A DNA stretch of 46,318 nt, taken from Gallionella sp. (GTDB taxonomy: Bacteria > Pseudomonadota > Gammaproteobacteria > Burkholderiales > Gallionellaceae). The stretch spans positions 1-46,318 of the forward strand of contig JAUXOL010000014.1 of NCBI GenBank assembly GCA_030682375.1, given 5' to 3'. The notes under the pieces were generated by a model that did not search any database, was not told the origin of the DNA, and saw only the letters and a list, made by a program, of their open reading frames with translations. The position numbers and the translations under genes were made by a program. Numbering within the stretch: position 1 is the stretch's first letter; each line of letters starts with the position of its first letter. Of this stretch, positions 17,201 to 26,941 are shown one piece after another.

Positions 17201-17983
17201 ATGATCACCCTCACCAGCGCACAGCTCGATGCCTGGCTCGCCGCACTGATTTTCCCTCTGGTGCGCATTCTGGCAATGATCTCCACCGCACCCGTGCTGG
17301 GCAACAAACAAGTGCCGAAACGAGTCAAGATCGGCTTGTCGGCGCTGCTCGCCATCATCATCGCGCCGACCATCCCGTTCATACCCCAGATACCGGTCGG
17401 CTCCCCTCAGGGCCTGCTGATCATCATCCAGCAGATCATCATCGGTGTAGCGATGGGCTTTACGATGCGCCTGATCTTCACCGCCATCGAAATGGCCGGC
17501 GAACTGGCCGGACTACAGATGGGTCTGGGCTTCGCCAGCTTCTACGACCCGATGAACTCGTCTTATTCGCCTATCGTTGCACGATGGCTGGGCATGGTCG
17601 CCGCTCTGGCATTTCTGGCCACCGATGGGCATCTCTACATGCTTTCGGCGCTGGCAGAAAGCTTTACCACGCTGCCCATAGGCAACGCGATGTCAAATAA
17701 AGGATATTTCAGCGTGGTCAGCTGGGGAAGCAGCATCTTTGCATTCGGCTTGCAGATCGCGCTGCCCATCGTGGCCGCATTGCTGATCACCAACATCGCA
17801 CTGGGCATCCTGACCCGCGCCGCGCCGCAACTCAACCTGTTCGCGGTCGGCTTCCCCATCACGCTAACCATCGGGTTTGTAGTTCTGGCGCTATCGATGC
17901 CCTACTTCATTCCACTGTTCGACCGACTGGTTCAGGAGGGCTTGTCGGCGATGATCTCGCTGGTTCAGCCCAATCAGAGGTAA
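17201..17983 (+). CDS. fliR: Flagellar export gate protein FliR
   Basis: Single-copy export-gate protein that caps the FliP/FliQ helix. The 260 residues have about six membrane segments. Typical stretches are FPLVRILAMISTAPVLGNKQ, GLQMGLGFASFYDPMNSSYS and LLITNIALGILTRAAPQLNL. It ends the (+) fliF-fliR series. Its last 10 bases overlap the 3' end of convergent flgL, so no separate terminator exists between the two operons. Confidence 0.97.
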   Translation: MITLTSAQLDAWLAALIFPLVRILAMISTAPVLGNKQVPKRVKIGLSALLAIIIAPTIPFIPQIPVGSPQGLLIIIQQIIIGVAMGFTMRLIFTAIEMAGELAGLQMGLGFASFYDPMNSSYSPIVARWLGMVAALAFLATDGHLYMLSALAESFTTLPIGNAMSNKGYFSVVSWGSSIFAFGLQIALPIVAALLITNIALGILTRAAPQLNLFAVGFPITLTIGFVVLALSMPYFIPLFDRLVQEGLSAMISLVQPNQR

Positions 17984-19185
17984 TCGAACAAAGTCAGGCC
18001 CATGACCTTGGCAAAGGATTTCTGCGCGGCCTGCAAATACACTTGTTGCTGCGACAAGTCACTCAATGCCTTGGCATAATCGACATCCTGCAGTGCCGAA
18101 AGCGACTGCTGGTACTGCACCCCCAGATCGTCCCCGGACACTCCCAACGCTTCAAGCTCGTTCATCCGCGTACCGACGGAAGAACGGCCAGTCAATACAT
18201 TGTCCAGAGCCCGGTCAATCTGATTGATGGAGTAAGCTAGGCGTCCGCCGAAACCGTTAGTCGGACCATTCAGATTCGCAATCAGGTCTGACAAAGTCTT
18301 GAATACGCTCTCGTTGCTGCTGGGGGCGACAGTGAAGGCATCACCGGCAGCCGGGGCTCCGCTGACACTGAACTGCATCCCGTCGAAGCTGATCGCCTGT
18401 CCGGCGACATATGGCACACCTACTAGAGGAGAGGCAAACGTAGCCTGATTGGTCACCGTATAAGTCAACCCGCCAGCCCCATCGTCGGCGAAGTCCACCT
18501 GGTAATTATTGCCGGTCAACAACGTTGGATCGGTAACGCTACCCACAGTGGCGACGCCGGTCCCATTATTGGGAAGACCGGTAATGGTATTCGTGCCGCT
18601 CTGGACGACAAAGGACCCATTGCCGTTCTTGATACGCATGAACAGATCGGCCCCGCTCTCGCTGGAAGGCAGCTGCCGCGATGCATTCACCTGTATCAAG
18701 CGCTGACCATCATCCCCCGCGTAGGCCACGCCTGCGGGAGTATCGATGAAGGGTTGCGTCTTGGACTGGAAACCGGCGAACAGAAAGTTTCCGACACCGT
18801 CGGTGCTGTTGGCCAGCCCCATCAACGCTTCCAGCTTGCCCTGCAAGGAGTCGGCAATCAGCTTCCGGTCATTGACGCCGAATGCGCCATTCCCGGCTCC
18901 GATCGCCGCTTCGCGCACGTCCTGCAATACGCTGGTGGCTGTCTGAAGTATGCTTTCCGACAGCGACATGGTGTGGCGAGCAGCCGCCCGGTTGGAAGAA
19001 TACTGCGTATTGACGGCACTGGCCTGCTCAAGGCTCAACGCCTGAGAAGCTGCCACCGGATCGTCTGCCGGAGTCAGATATTTTCGACCTGTCGAAATCT
19101 GCTGCTGCGTCTGCATCAGACGCGTCTGCTGCTGCGACATCACCGCGATGTTGCTGTCATACATGGAGTTAGAGCTGATACGCAT
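17974..19185 (-). CDS. flgL: Hook-filament junction protein FlgL (HAP3)
   Basis: Joins the hook-side junction protein FlgK to flagellin. The 403 residues have flagellin-like ends: MRISSNSMYDSNIAVMSQQQ and STGRKYLTPADDPVAASQAL at the N-terminus; DYAKALSDLSQQQVYLQAAQ and KVMGLTLFDYL at the C-terminus. The middle includes an inserted beta-rich domain (about 170-300). It begins 7 bases after the flgK stop and shares its sigma-28 promoter. Confidence 0.96.
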   Translation of the reverse strand: MRISSNSMYDSNIAVMSQQQTRLMQTQQQISTGRKYLTPADDPVAASQALSLEQASAVNTQYSSNRAAARHTMSLSESILQTATSVLQDVREAAIGAGNGAFGVNDRKLIADSLQGKLEALMGLANSTDGVGNFLFAGFQSKTQPFIDTPAGVAYAGDDGQRLIQVNASRQLPSSESGADLFMRIKNGNGSFVVQSGTNTITGLPNNGTGVATVGSVTDPTLLTGNNYQVDFADDGAGGLTYTVTNQATFASPLVGVPYVAGQAISFDGMQFSVSGAPAAGDAFTVAPSSNESVFKTLSDLIANLNGPTNGFGGRLAYSINQIDRALDNVLTGRSSVGTRMNELEALGVSGDDLGVQYQQSLSALQDVDYAKALSDLSQQQVYLQAAQKSFAKVMGLTLFDYL

Positions 19186-19192
19186 GATTCAC

Positions 19193-21136
19193 CTACCTTC
19201 CTAACGACAATAGCTCATCGAACAACGTACTTGCTATTTGCACCGCCTTGGCAGCAGCTTGATAGGCCTTTTGATAACGCATCAGGTTGGCCGCCTCTTC
19301 ATCCAGATTGACCCCCGAAATCGACTCTCGCTGCTTCATCGTCTCGGTGACCATATTGGCTTGCGCTTGGCTGGTCACATCCATTTCATGCGTCCGGGTG
19401 CCGATCAAGCCGACCAATTGCCCATAAGCCGCCTGAAAGGTCGCCGTCCCGTTCGACAGAGAGTTCTGGTTCTGCAAAGTAGCCATCAACAAGGCATTAC
19501 GATTGTCGCCGGTCGCATTGGTGTTGGGCGATACGGTGAAAACGTCCCCTGACGCCGGCGTACCGGTGATGTTCACCGTCCAGCCATTGTAGGTAATGTT
19601 CTGCCCGGCCACATAGTTCTGCATATCCATAACTACAGGATTGAACGGATCGGTCACATCCTCGACCGTGTAGGTCTGCGGAACGACAAGTGGATCAGAG
19701 AAAGTGAACCTGACCGGCGTCTGCAGCGCGGGATCCAGTGGCAGCGGCGCATTGACCGTACCGCTGGTGATGCGCCCCGTCCCCATGTTGGCCAGTGCCG
19801 CATTCCCGCGTATCGGTGCCGCCGCCGCGACTTTGGCCGGATCGCTGATCGCAAGCCTGATAGCACTGGCACCATCCGCAGTCGGGCGAATAATAAAAGT
19901 ATCGCCGGCAGCCGGTGTGCCCAGCGAAGTCAGCGACATATCGACGGTGATCCCTTCGAAAGTTACCGGCAACGCAGGCCCGAGATTGGTCAATATATTG
20001 TCGGACAGGCGCAGCATCGAGTAATCGGTGCCATCGAAGCGCAATTGGTAATCGCTGGTGGTCAACGCATTAACATCGACGATAGTGGCCGTCATCGTCG
20101 CACCGCCAGTGTTGATCGCCGCGGGATTGACACGAGGCGTCCCCATGGTGAACATCTTCCCGCCCGCCACACCACCCAGATCCACGCCCATCTGGTTTTG
20201 CTGATTCATGCGATCAGCCAATCCCAGCGCGACCCGACCCAGCGCATTGCGCGACGGCTCAAGACTCGCATCGCGAAAAACCAAGTAAGCGCCAAGCGTG
20301 CCGCCTTGCAGATTGCTTTGCTGGATTGGGGCCAACTGCCCATTGATGTTGTAAACAATATCGAGTTTGCTCGGGTCGCTGGCCGATTGGGCAGTCTGCA
20401 GACCATAGACATTCTCGTCCACCACCAGCGCCTGGCCCGAGCCGATGAATACGCTCGTCGTCCCATCCGGCTGTCGCAGTACCGTCGCCTTGATTTCTTT
20501 GTTCAACAAGCTGATCAACTGATCGCGCTGATCCATCAGATCGTTGGGTAGCAAGCCCTGACTGCTGGTTCCCGTCGCCCGCTTGATGTTGCCATTGAGT
20601 ATGCCGATCTGCTGCGCATAACTATTGATCGCGCTGACGGTGCTGGTTATCTGGCCGTTGATTCCATCGGCGATCTCCGTCAGGCGCTGATCGATCGCCT
20701 GAAAACGGTTCACGGCATATTGCGCGCTGCTCAGGAAGGCTTGCCGGGAGGGGATGGATTCCGGGTTACTGGCAACCACGTTCATCGCATCGAAAAGTTG
20801 CTGCATCGCCGGGGATGCCCCTGCGGCCGGATCTGCGATCAAATTATCGATCTGGCGCAGCGCCGTATGGTAAGTAGTCAAATACGACGCCTGGGACTGC
20901 TCCTGCAGCAACTGTGTGGAGATGAATTGGTCGTAGATACGCTTCACGCCGGCGACGTTCACCCCCTGCCCGATAAAACCGGCGCCGCTGGATTGCGGAT
21001 TTTGCGAAGTGACCTCGACGACTTGGCGCGAAAATCCCGGAGTACCGGCATTGGCGATATTATGCTCGGTCGTGGACAGACCAAGCTGCGCCGCACTCAT
21101 CCCGCTGAGTGCCGAACCGAATAAACCGCTACCCAT
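19193..21136 (-). CDS. flgK: Hook-filament junction protein FlgK (HAP1)
   Basis: First junction protein on the hook tip. The 647 residues have the rod/hook family start (MGSGLFGSALSGMSAAQLGL, then EHNIANAGTPGFSRQVVE) and end (SGVNLDEEAANLMRYQKAYQ, AKAVQIASTLFDELLSL). At 647 residues it is longer than E. coli FlgK (about 547), because of an enlarged central domain with repeated AAGDTFIIRP / SGDVFTVSP-type modules. It is preceded by a sigma-28 promoter at 21179-21205. Confidence 0.96.
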   Translation of the reverse strand: MGSGLFGSALSGMSAAQLGLSTTEHNIANAGTPGFSRQVVEVTSQNPQSSGAGFIGQGVNVAGVKRIYDQFISTQLLQEQSQASYLTTYHTALRQIDNLIADPAAGASPAMQQLFDAMNVVASNPESIPSRQAFLSSAQYAVNRFQAIDQRLTEIADGINGQITSTVSAINSYAQQIGILNGNIKRATGTSSQGLLPNDLMDQRDQLISLLNKEIKATVLRQPDGTTSVFIGSGQALVVDENVYGLQTAQSASDPSKLDIVYNINGQLAPIQQSNLQGGTLGAYLVFRDASLEPSRNALGRVALGLADRMNQQNQMGVDLGGVAGGKMFTMGTPRVNPAAINTGGATMTATIVDVNALTTSDYQLRFDGTDYSMLRLSDNILTNLGPALPVTFEGITVDMSLTSLGTPAAGDTFIIRPTADGASAIRLAISDPAKVAAAAPIRGNAALANMGTGRITSGTVNAPLPLDPALQTPVRFTFSDPLVVPQTYTVEDVTDPFNPVVMDMQNYVAGQNITYNGWTVNITGTPASGDVFTVSPNTNATGDNRNALLMATLQNQNSLSNGTATFQAAYGQLVGLIGTRTHEMDVTSQAQANMVTETMKQRESISGVNLDEEAANLMRYQKAYQAAAKAVQIASTLFDELLSLGR

Positions 21137-21178
21137 GTCTTACTCCTTGAAATTGCCAGAACAGCCTGTACACCTGTG

Positions 21179-21205
21179 TTATCGGCGCCCCCGGATAAGT
21201 CTTTA
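21179..21205 (-). promoter_or_regulatory. Sigma-28 (FliA) promoter of flgKL
   Basis: Read on the minus strand: TAAAGACT (21205-21198), an 11-base spacer, GCCGATAA (21186-21179). The -10 matches the FliA consensus exactly and the -35 keeps the TAAAG core. The flgK ATG (21136) lies about 40 bases downstream. It separates late flgKL from the upstream flgB-J operon. Confidence 0.85.
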
Positions 21206-21247
21206 AGAAACACTCACAAAACATCCCAGAAGCAAGCCCGATGGGCA

Positions 21248-22120
21248 TCAAGCCTTGGTCACGTCTATCATCCCCATCACTCTGGCCAGCTTATCGGCGT
21301 AATGAGGGTCCGTCGCATATCCCGCACGCTGTATCGCCGAGGCCATTCCAGCCGGATTGCCCGCCTGCTGCATCACTTCGGCATAACGCGGGTTGTTGCC
21401 TATCAGATTGGCATGGTCCTGAAACGCTTCTGCGTAGGATGAGTATGCCCTGAACCGCTCGACCTGTTTGTAGGCGATTCCGTTCCGGTACTCGGTGGTC
21501 ATCACCTCTGCGACCTTGCCGTTCCATCCGGACGTAGCCTTGATACCGAAAAGGTTAAAGCTGTTGCTGCCATCCGGCATGCGAATCTCGCGCTTGCCCC
21601 AGCCGCTTTCCAGCGCAGCCTGCCCCAGTATCAGCTGTGCCGGTACGCCGCTGGCCCTGCTTGCCTGCATCGCGAATGGCGTCATGCGATCCACGAAGTT
21701 CTGCTGCGCATTCTCGCTGTATGCCGACGGCAAAGCGCTCATTCCCTGCACGGCCGGCGCTTGCGCGCCTGAAGATGCAGGCAATACCGCAGGTTTCCCG
21801 GTTTCGGGCTGCCCTGCCATGTTGCGGCTCAACTGCTGGACCATGATATCGGCCAGCCCGACGCCCCTGCTTGCCATGTTCTGCGCCAGTTGCTGATCCA
21901 GCATCCCGGTGAACATCTTCGTTTGTTCGTTATCGAACATACCGTCTTGCGGCGTCGCTTCGCGCATGCTTTTCAGCATCATGTTGAGGAACACCGATTC
22001 GAACTGTTGTGCTGCCGCCTTGAGCGCCTGATCCGGCGACTGCTTGGCCTGCGCTCGCAATTGCTCCAAGCCACGGGAGTCGAGTGCCAGTTTGGCTGAT
22101 ATATCCAGACGTTCGACCAT
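21248..22120 (-). CDS. flgJ: Rod-capping muramidase FlgJ
   Basis: Periplasmic protein that caps the growing rod and cuts peptidoglycan for its passage. The 290 residues show both domains: N-terminal rod cap (about 1-100, AAQQFESVFLNMMLKSMREA) and C-terminal glucosaminidase (about 140-290, LILGQAALESGWGKREI with the catalytic Glu; NSFNLFGIKATSGWNG). The two-domain form is usual in beta- and gammaproteobacteria. Its ATG shares one base with the flgI stop (TGATG). Confidence 0.96.
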   Translation of the reverse strand: MVERLDISAKLALDSRGLEQLRAQAKQSPDQALKAAAQQFESVFLNMMLKSMREATPQDGMFDNEQTKMFTGMLDQQLAQNMASRGVGLADIMVQQLSRNMAGQPETGKPAVLPASSGAQAPAVQGMSALPSAYSENAQQNFVDRMTPFAMQASRASGVPAQLILGQAALESGWGKREIRMPDGSNSFNLFGIKATSGWNGKVAEVMTTEYRNGIAYKQVERFRAYSSYAEAFQDHANLIGNNPRYAEVMQQAGNPAGMASAIQRAGYATDPHYADKLARVMGMIDVTKA

Positions 22121-23217
22121 CAGATGATCTCCAGTTCGGCGCGCAGCGCCCCGGCCGATTTCATCGCCTGCAGGATCGCCAGCAGATCCTGCGGCGTGGC
22201 TCCCATCGAATTGAGCGCCTTAACCACCTCGCTCAGGTTGACGCCTTGCTGAAGTTGCACCAAGCCGCCCTTGTCGCTCTTCACGTCTATCGTGGTCTGG
22301 TCCGTCTGTACGGTCTGTCCCGGAGCCATAGCATTCGGCTGGCTAACGGCGCTTTCGGTGTTGATCACCACGGTCAGGTTGCCATGCGCCACGGCGCAAT
22401 CGTTAAGCGTGACCGCCTGATTCATCACGACCGAGCCGGTTCGCGCATTGATGATGACCTTGGCGATGCCCTGCGCGGGAGAGACCTCCAGATTCTCGAT
22501 CTTGGAGATGAAAGCGACACGTTCGCCGCCGACGGGTGCCCGCACCTGGATCACACGCCCATCCAGCGCCGAGGCGAGATAGGGAGCAACCTGGGAATTG
22601 ATGACCTCGACGATGCGCGCAGCGGTGGTGAAATCGTTGGTATTCAACTCGAGATGGATGAAATCCCCCTGCCCCAGCAGCGTCGGCACGGCTCGCTCCA
22701 CGGTCGCGCCGGACGGCACACGACCTACACTCAGGTGGTTCACCTGCACGGAGGCGCCGCCCGAGGAAGCCCCCACGCCGCCGACCAGCACATTGCCCTG
22801 CGCCATCGCATAGACCTGACCGTCGGCTCCCTTCAGCGGCGTCATCAGCAGCGTACCGCCGCGCAGACTCTTGGCGTTACCGATCGAAGAAGCCGTGACG
22901 TCGATGTTCTGCCCTGGCTTGGAGAACGGCGGCAAGGTCGCGGTCACCATCACCGCCGCCACGTTCTTGAGCTGCAGGCTGGTGCCGGCGGGCAGGCTCA
23001 CCCCCATCTGGGACAGCATGCTGATGATGCTCTGCACCGTAAAGGGCGTCTGCGTGGTCTGGTCACCGCTGCCGTCCAGACCCACCACGATGCCGTAACC
23101 GATCAGCTGGTTGTCGCGCACCCCCTGGATGCTGACCATGTCCTTGATGCGCTCGGCCGATGCCGCCAGCGGCGACAGCAGCAACAGCACGTACAAAATT
23201 GGAAAAAATCGCTTCAT
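22120..23217 (-). CDS. flgI: Flagellar P-ring protein FlgI
   Basis: Forms the peptidoglycan-level bushing around the rod. The 365 residues have a signal peptide (1-21, ending AASA) and strongly conserved blocks: [29 protein letters not shown] and [21 protein letters not shown] use ATG 23217, with GAGGAG 7 bases upstream; a GTG directly before it (23220) would add one residue. Confidence 0.97.
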   Translation of the reverse strand: MKRFFPILYVLLLLSPLAASAERIKDMVSIQGVRDNQLIGYGIVVGLDGSGDQTTQTPFTVQSIISMLSQMGVSLPAGTSLQLKNVAAVMVTATLPPFSKPGQNIDVTASSIGNAKSLRGGTLLMTPLKGADGQVYAMAQGNVLVGGVGASSGGASVQVNHLSVGRVPSGATVERAVPTLLGQGDFIHLELNTNDFTTAARIVEVINSQVAPYLASALDGRVIQVRAPVGGERVAFISKIENLEVSPAQGIAKVIINARTGSVVMNQAVTLNDCAVAHGNLTVVINTESAVSQPNAMAPGQTVQTDQTTIDVKSDKGGLVQLQQGVNLSEVVKALNSMGATPQDLLAILQAMKSAGALRAELEII

Positions 23218-23300
23218 CACCCTGCTCCTCGAAGGGACCGGGAAGCGAAGATCGCGAACAGAAGGCCTTCGCCTCCCCGCGTTCGATCCGCCACCGTATC

Positions 23301-24005
23301 CTAGAACGGCAACACCGACATGAAGAACCTCCCCAAGAAACCCAGGCTCTGCGCATCGTTCACAACTTCGCGCATCGCACCAGCGTTCCGATACTCAAGA
23401 CGAGCATCGGCGACCTGAGGGGACTGCACGGTATTTGCAGCCGTGATTGTAGTCGGATTGACCACGCCTGAGAAACGAATATATTCGTCGCTGTTGTTGA
23501 TACCCACCTGCTTCTCGCCGCTGACCAGCAGATTCCCGTTCACCAGCACTTCGATCACCGTGACCGAGATAGTTCCCGTCATATCCTCACTGGCGGCGCC
23601 AGCTCCGGCTGTGCTGGTGGTGCCGCCACTGGCGCCGGTAGCCGTGAACTGCACCAGCGAAAACGCCTTCTGCAGCAATTTCGACAACCGCCCGGTTCCT
23701 GCCGTCACGGTCGGCGTGGCCGCATTTATGGTGTTCGATGCTGAGGAGCTGCCGCTGGCCTTCCTGTTCGCCGTGGTCTTTTCGACGATATTGATGGTCA
23801 GGATGTCGCCGACATTGCGCGCACGCCTATCCTCGAACAAGGGACGCTCGTTCACGCCCGCGTGAAAGATTGCGCCATCGGCATAAACCACAGGCTTGCG
23901 CTCAGTCGGCTTGGCCGTCATCGGCTGATGCACATTGGTCGGCGGATTACTGACGCAACCGACCAAAGCAAGAGATATCGCCCCAAATACAAACTTAGCC
24001 AACAT
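23301..24005 (-). CDS. flgH: Flagellar L-ring lipoprotein FlgH
   Basis: Outer-membrane ring lipoprotein. From ATG 24005 the 234-residue product has a lipoprotein signal with lipobox LVGC and Cys at residue 17. A GTG at 24041 would add 12 residues and spoil the signal. Family blocks include [20 protein letters not shown] and [20 protein letters not shown], ending [19 protein letters not shown] and [14 protein letters not shown]. The lipoprotein shows the organism is Gram-negative. An 83-base gap without a gene precedes flgI. Confidence 0.96.
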   Translation of the reverse strand: MLAKFVFGAISLALVGCVSNPPTNVHQPMTAKPTERKPVVYADGAIFHAGVNERPLFEDRRARNVGDILTINIVEKTTANRKASGSSSASNTINAATPTVTAGTGRLSKLLQKAFSLVQFTATGASGGTTSTAGAGAASEDMTGTISVTVIEVLVNGNLLVSGEKQVGINNSDEYIRFSGVVNPTTITAANTVQSPQVADARLEYRNAGAMREVVNDAQSLGFLGRFFMSVLPF

Positions 24006-24051
24006 TGTAACCACCCCGCTGCAAATCCGATCCGCTCGCACAGCCTCAAGA

Positions 24052-24834
24052 CTAGAGCTGCGACAAGCGCTGCAGCATCTGATCCGAGGTCTGAATGGAC
24101 TTGGAATTGATCTCGTAGGCGCGCTGCGTCTGGATCATGTTGACCAATTCTTCCACCACATTGACGTTGGAAGTCTCGACATAGCTCTGATTCAGCAGGC
24201 CCGATCCGTTGGTGCCCGGCACATTGGTGCTCGGCGTGCCGGAAGACGCAGTCTCGATATAAAGATTTTCGCCCTGGCTCTGCAAGCCGGCCGGATTGAT
24301 GAAGGTCGCCAACTGCAGGCTGCCGATCTGCACCGGCGCAGTCACGCCGGGCTGAGTGACCGTGATCACGCCATCTCGTCCTATCGTCAGACTGGTGACG
24401 TTCGCCGGGATAGTGATGGCAGGCTGCACCGGGAAGCCGCTGGCCGTCACCAACTGGCCCTGACTGTCTTGCTGGAACGCGCCATCGCGCGTATAGGCCG
24501 TGGAACCGTCCGGCATCAGCACCTGAAAGAATCCCGCTCCCTGTATCGCCACATCCAGCGAATTGCCGGTCTGCTGCAGATTGCCTTGGGTATGGATGCG
24601 CTCGGCGGCCACCGGGCGCACGCCGGTGCCGATCTGCAAGCCGGAAGGGATCTGGGTCTGTTGCGACGACTGCGCACCGGGCTGGCGTATGGTCTGATAG
24701 AGCAAGTCCTCGAATACCGCGCGCGAACGCTTGAAACCGTTGGTGCTGACATTGGCCAGGTTATTGGCGATCACATCCATCTGGGTCTGCTGCGCATCCA
24801 GGCCGGTCTTGGAAATCCACAGGGAACGTATCAT
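24052..24834 (-). CDS. flgG: Distal rod protein FlgG
   Basis: Main subunit of the distal rod. At 260 residues it matches E. coli length. It begins [20 protein letters not shown], then [19 protein letters not shown], and ends [20 protein letters not shown], then [13 protein letters not shown], the standard rod/hook family ends. A [20 protein letters not shown] block is present. It lies in the flgB-to-flgJ operon between flgF and flgH. Confidence 0.97.
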   Translation of the reverse strand: MIRSLWISKTGLDAQQTQMDVIANNLANVSTNGFKRSRAVFEDLLYQTIRQPGAQSSQQTQIPSGLQIGTGVRPVAAERIHTQGNLQQTGNSLDVAIQGAGFFQVLMPDGSTAYTRDGAFQQDSQGQLVTASGFPVQPAITIPANVTSLTIGRDGVITVTQPGVTAPVQIGSLQLATFINPAGLQSQGENLYIETASSGTPSTNVPGTNGSGLLNQSYVETSNVNVVEELVNMIQTQRAYEINSKSIQTSDQMLQRLSQL

Positions 24835-24864
24835 GATTTACCTCTTAAAATTTAGCTTCGGTTA

Positions 24865-25608
24865 TCAGGCAGCGATGTTCATGATCTGACTGGCTTGTCG
24901 AGCGTTGTTATCCGCGCTCTGCAGCATCTTCATCTGCATATCGAATTTGCGTGCCAGCGAAATCATGCTCACCAGCGCCTCAACGGTATTCACATTACTG
25001 CCTTCCAAGCTTCCCGGAACGACCTCGACCTTTGCATCGACGGGCGCATCGGCCCCGTCCTTCAGGCGAAACAGGCCATCGGCCCCACGCTCGAGTTGCG
25101 CCTCCGGCGGATTGACCAGCTTCAACCGTCCCAGCACCACCACCGAGGTCACCTGCGGCCCGCTGGGTACCGTCGAGATCGTGCCATCCTTGGCAAAAGT
25201 CACTTCGGTATCCGGCGGAATGGTGATCGGGCCGGCATCGCCCATCACGGTCAATCCAGTGCGCGACTGCAACACCCCGCTGGGGGTGACCTGCAGACTG
25301 CCGTTGCGGGTATACGCCTCGCGACCATCCGCCCCCTGCACCGCAAGCCAGCCGGCGCCATTGATTGCGACATCCAGGTCGCGCCCGGTCGGCTGGAATG
25401 GCCCGGGAGTGAAATCTGAGCCGGAGGTGGAATCCACCACGAAGGTGCGCGTCGGCAACCCTTCTCCGACCAGCGGCACCGCACGGAACGTGTTCAGCGT
25501 CGCGCGGAAGCCGGGAGTGCTCGCATTCGACAGATTCTCCGACACCGCCGCCTGCTGCTGCAGCACGTGCGAAGCACCGGTCATCGCGGTGTAGATCAGC
25601 TTGTCCAT
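24865..25608 (-). CDS. flgF: Proximal rod protein FlgF
   Basis: Proximal rod subunit, 247 residues. It begins MDKLIYTAMTGASHVLQQQA with ENLSNASTPGFRATLNTFRA next, and ends NVNTVEALVSMISLARKFDM, then ADNNARQASQIMNIAA. AGGAG lies 6 bases before the ATG. The 47-base gap to the flgE stop is filled by a perfect 28-base palindrome. Confidence 0.96.
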   Translation of the reverse strand: MDKLIYTAMTGASHVLQQQAAVSENLSNASTPGFRATLNTFRAVPLVGEGLPTRTFVVDSTSGSDFTPGPFQPTGRDLDVAINGAGWLAVQGADGREAYTRNGSLQVTPSGVLQSRTGLTVMGDAGPITIPPDTEVTFAKDGTISTVPSGPQVTSVVVLGRLKLVNPPEAQLERGADGLFRLKDGADAPVDAKVEVVPGSLEGSNVNTVEALVSMISLARKFDMQMKMLQSADNNARQASQIMNIAA

Positions 25609-25620
25609 TGCATTCTCCTA

Positions 25621-25648
25621 GTAGGGGCACGGCGCGCCGTGCCCCTAC
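25621..25648. repeat. Perfect 28-bp palindrome, copy 1 of a dispersed element
   Basis: GTAGGGGCACGGCG (25621-25634) is followed at once by its exact complement CGCCGTGCCCCTAC. It lies between flgE (stop 7 bases away) and flgF (start 12 bases away) on the minus strand. Close relatives occur at 40173-40200 and 43984-44011, so this is a repeated element rather than a one-off terminator. CTA flanks both sides here but not at the other copies. Confidence 0.9.
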
Positions 25649-25655
25649 CTAAGCA

Positions 25656-26927
25656 TTAGCGCAGATTCACGATCGTCTGCAATATCGAGTCCTGCGCCTT
25701 GATGGTCTGCGCATTCGCCTGATAGACGCGCTGCGCGGTGATCATGCTCACCAGCTCCGCAGTCAGATCGACGTTCGAGTCCTCGACCGCCGAAGACTGC
25801 AGCACACCCAAGCTGCTGGACCCCGGCGTTCCCGGCAACGGCTGCCCGGAAGCTGAGGTTTCCGCCCAAGCATTGTTGCCCAAAGGCTGCAGTCCCTGCG
25901 GACTGGTGAAGTTCGCCAGCACGATCTGCCCCAAGGGACGCGCTTGTCCATTGGTATAACGACCGAGAATCACGCCATCGGGGCTGGTCGTGAACCCGCT
26001 CAGTCGCCCGGAGGCATAGCCGTCCTGCGACAGGCTGTTCACCCCGAAATTCCCGCCATACTGGGTCGATTGCGCGAAATCGAAATTCAGCACCTGAGCC
26101 GGATCTACCGTAGTCGAGGTTGGGAACAGCGCCAACGAGCTTGCCAAACCACCGACGGGCGCGACCAGCTTACCCAGCGTATCGAACTGCAGTTGAGCCA
26201 ACTCGGTTGCCGGCGCAACCGCCGCCGCACCGGCAACCGCCGCGCCGTCCACCGTCATATAGGCATTCCAGTTGTTCGTGGCAATCGGCGGAACCGCGCC
26301 ATTGCCCTGCCGCTGGAAATAGAGCGTGGCCACATGGGTGCCGCCCAAGCTGTCGTACACGGTCAGCGAAGTCGAGCTATTGTACGAAGCCGGGTCGACC
26401 GGACTGAACACCGGATTGGCCGGCAACGCCGTACGCGAATCCAGGTTCGCGCCGACTGTCAAATTGCTGGACATAACCGGAGTCAAGTCGGCCGTGGCGA
26501 ACTGCAGCGGCTGCAACTGCGCCTGGACGATAGCGCCGTTCACCGGCATATAGCCGGTCACCTGATTGCCCTGGTTGTTGACCAAGAAACCATTCTTGTC
26601 CAGCTGGAACTGCCCGTTCCGGCTGTAGGTAATCGCCCCCGCCCCATCCACCAGACGGAAGAAGCCCGGTCCGCTGATCGCCGTATCCATCGGATTGGTG
26701 GTATTGGTGACATTCCCCTGCGTGAACTGCTGCACGACATTGGAAACCTTGGTGCCGATACCGATCTGCAACGCCCCGCTTCCGGACAACGAGGCCGCAT
26801 ACATATCCGAGAACTGCGCAAAAGACTGCTTGAAACCGACCGTGCCGGAGTTCGCCACGTTATTGCCGATCACATCCAGATTCTTGGCCGCTGCGTTCAA
26901 TCCGCTCAATCCCTGCTGAAAGCCCAT
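25656..26927 (-). CDS. flgE: Flagellar hook protein FlgE
   Basis: Hook subunit. The 423 residues begin MGFQQGLSGLNAAAKNLDVI, then NNVANSGTVGFKQSFAQFSD, and end NVDLTAELVSMITAQRVYQA, then KAQDSILQTIVNLR. The central part contains the FlgE D1/D2 domains (SLTVYDSLGGTHVATLYF; DGVILGRYTNGQARPLGQIV). It lies 14 bases downstream of flgD. Confidence 0.97.
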   Translation of the reverse strand: MGFQQGLSGLNAAAKNLDVIGNNVANSGTVGFKQSFAQFSDMYAASLSGSGALQIGIGTKVSNVVQQFTQGNVTNTTNPMDTAISGPGFFRLVDGAGAITYSRNGQFQLDKNGFLVNNQGNQVTGYMPVNGAIVQAQLQPLQFATADLTPVMSSNLTVGANLDSRTALPANPVFSPVDPASYNSSTSLTVYDSLGGTHVATLYFQRQGNGAVPPIATNNWNAYMTVDGAAVAGAAAVAPATELAQLQFDTLGKLVAPVGGLASSLALFPTSTTVDPAQVLNFDFAQSTQYGGNFGVNSLSQDGYASGRLSGFTTSPDGVILGRYTNGQARPLGQIVLANFTSPQGLQPLGNNAWAETSASGQPLPGTPGSSSLGVLQSSAVEDSNVDLTAELVSMITAQRVYQANAQTIKAQDSILQTIVNLR

Positions 26928-26941
26928 GATGCTCTCCTTGT

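Noticed and set aside
22084..23304. 406-codon open frame on the plus strand
   Set aside because: Antisense to flgI; composition typical of reverse-frame shadows.
25618..25651. CTA direct repeats flanking palindrome copy 1 as a target-site duplication
   Set aside because: Three bases can match by chance, and the other two copies lack such flanks.
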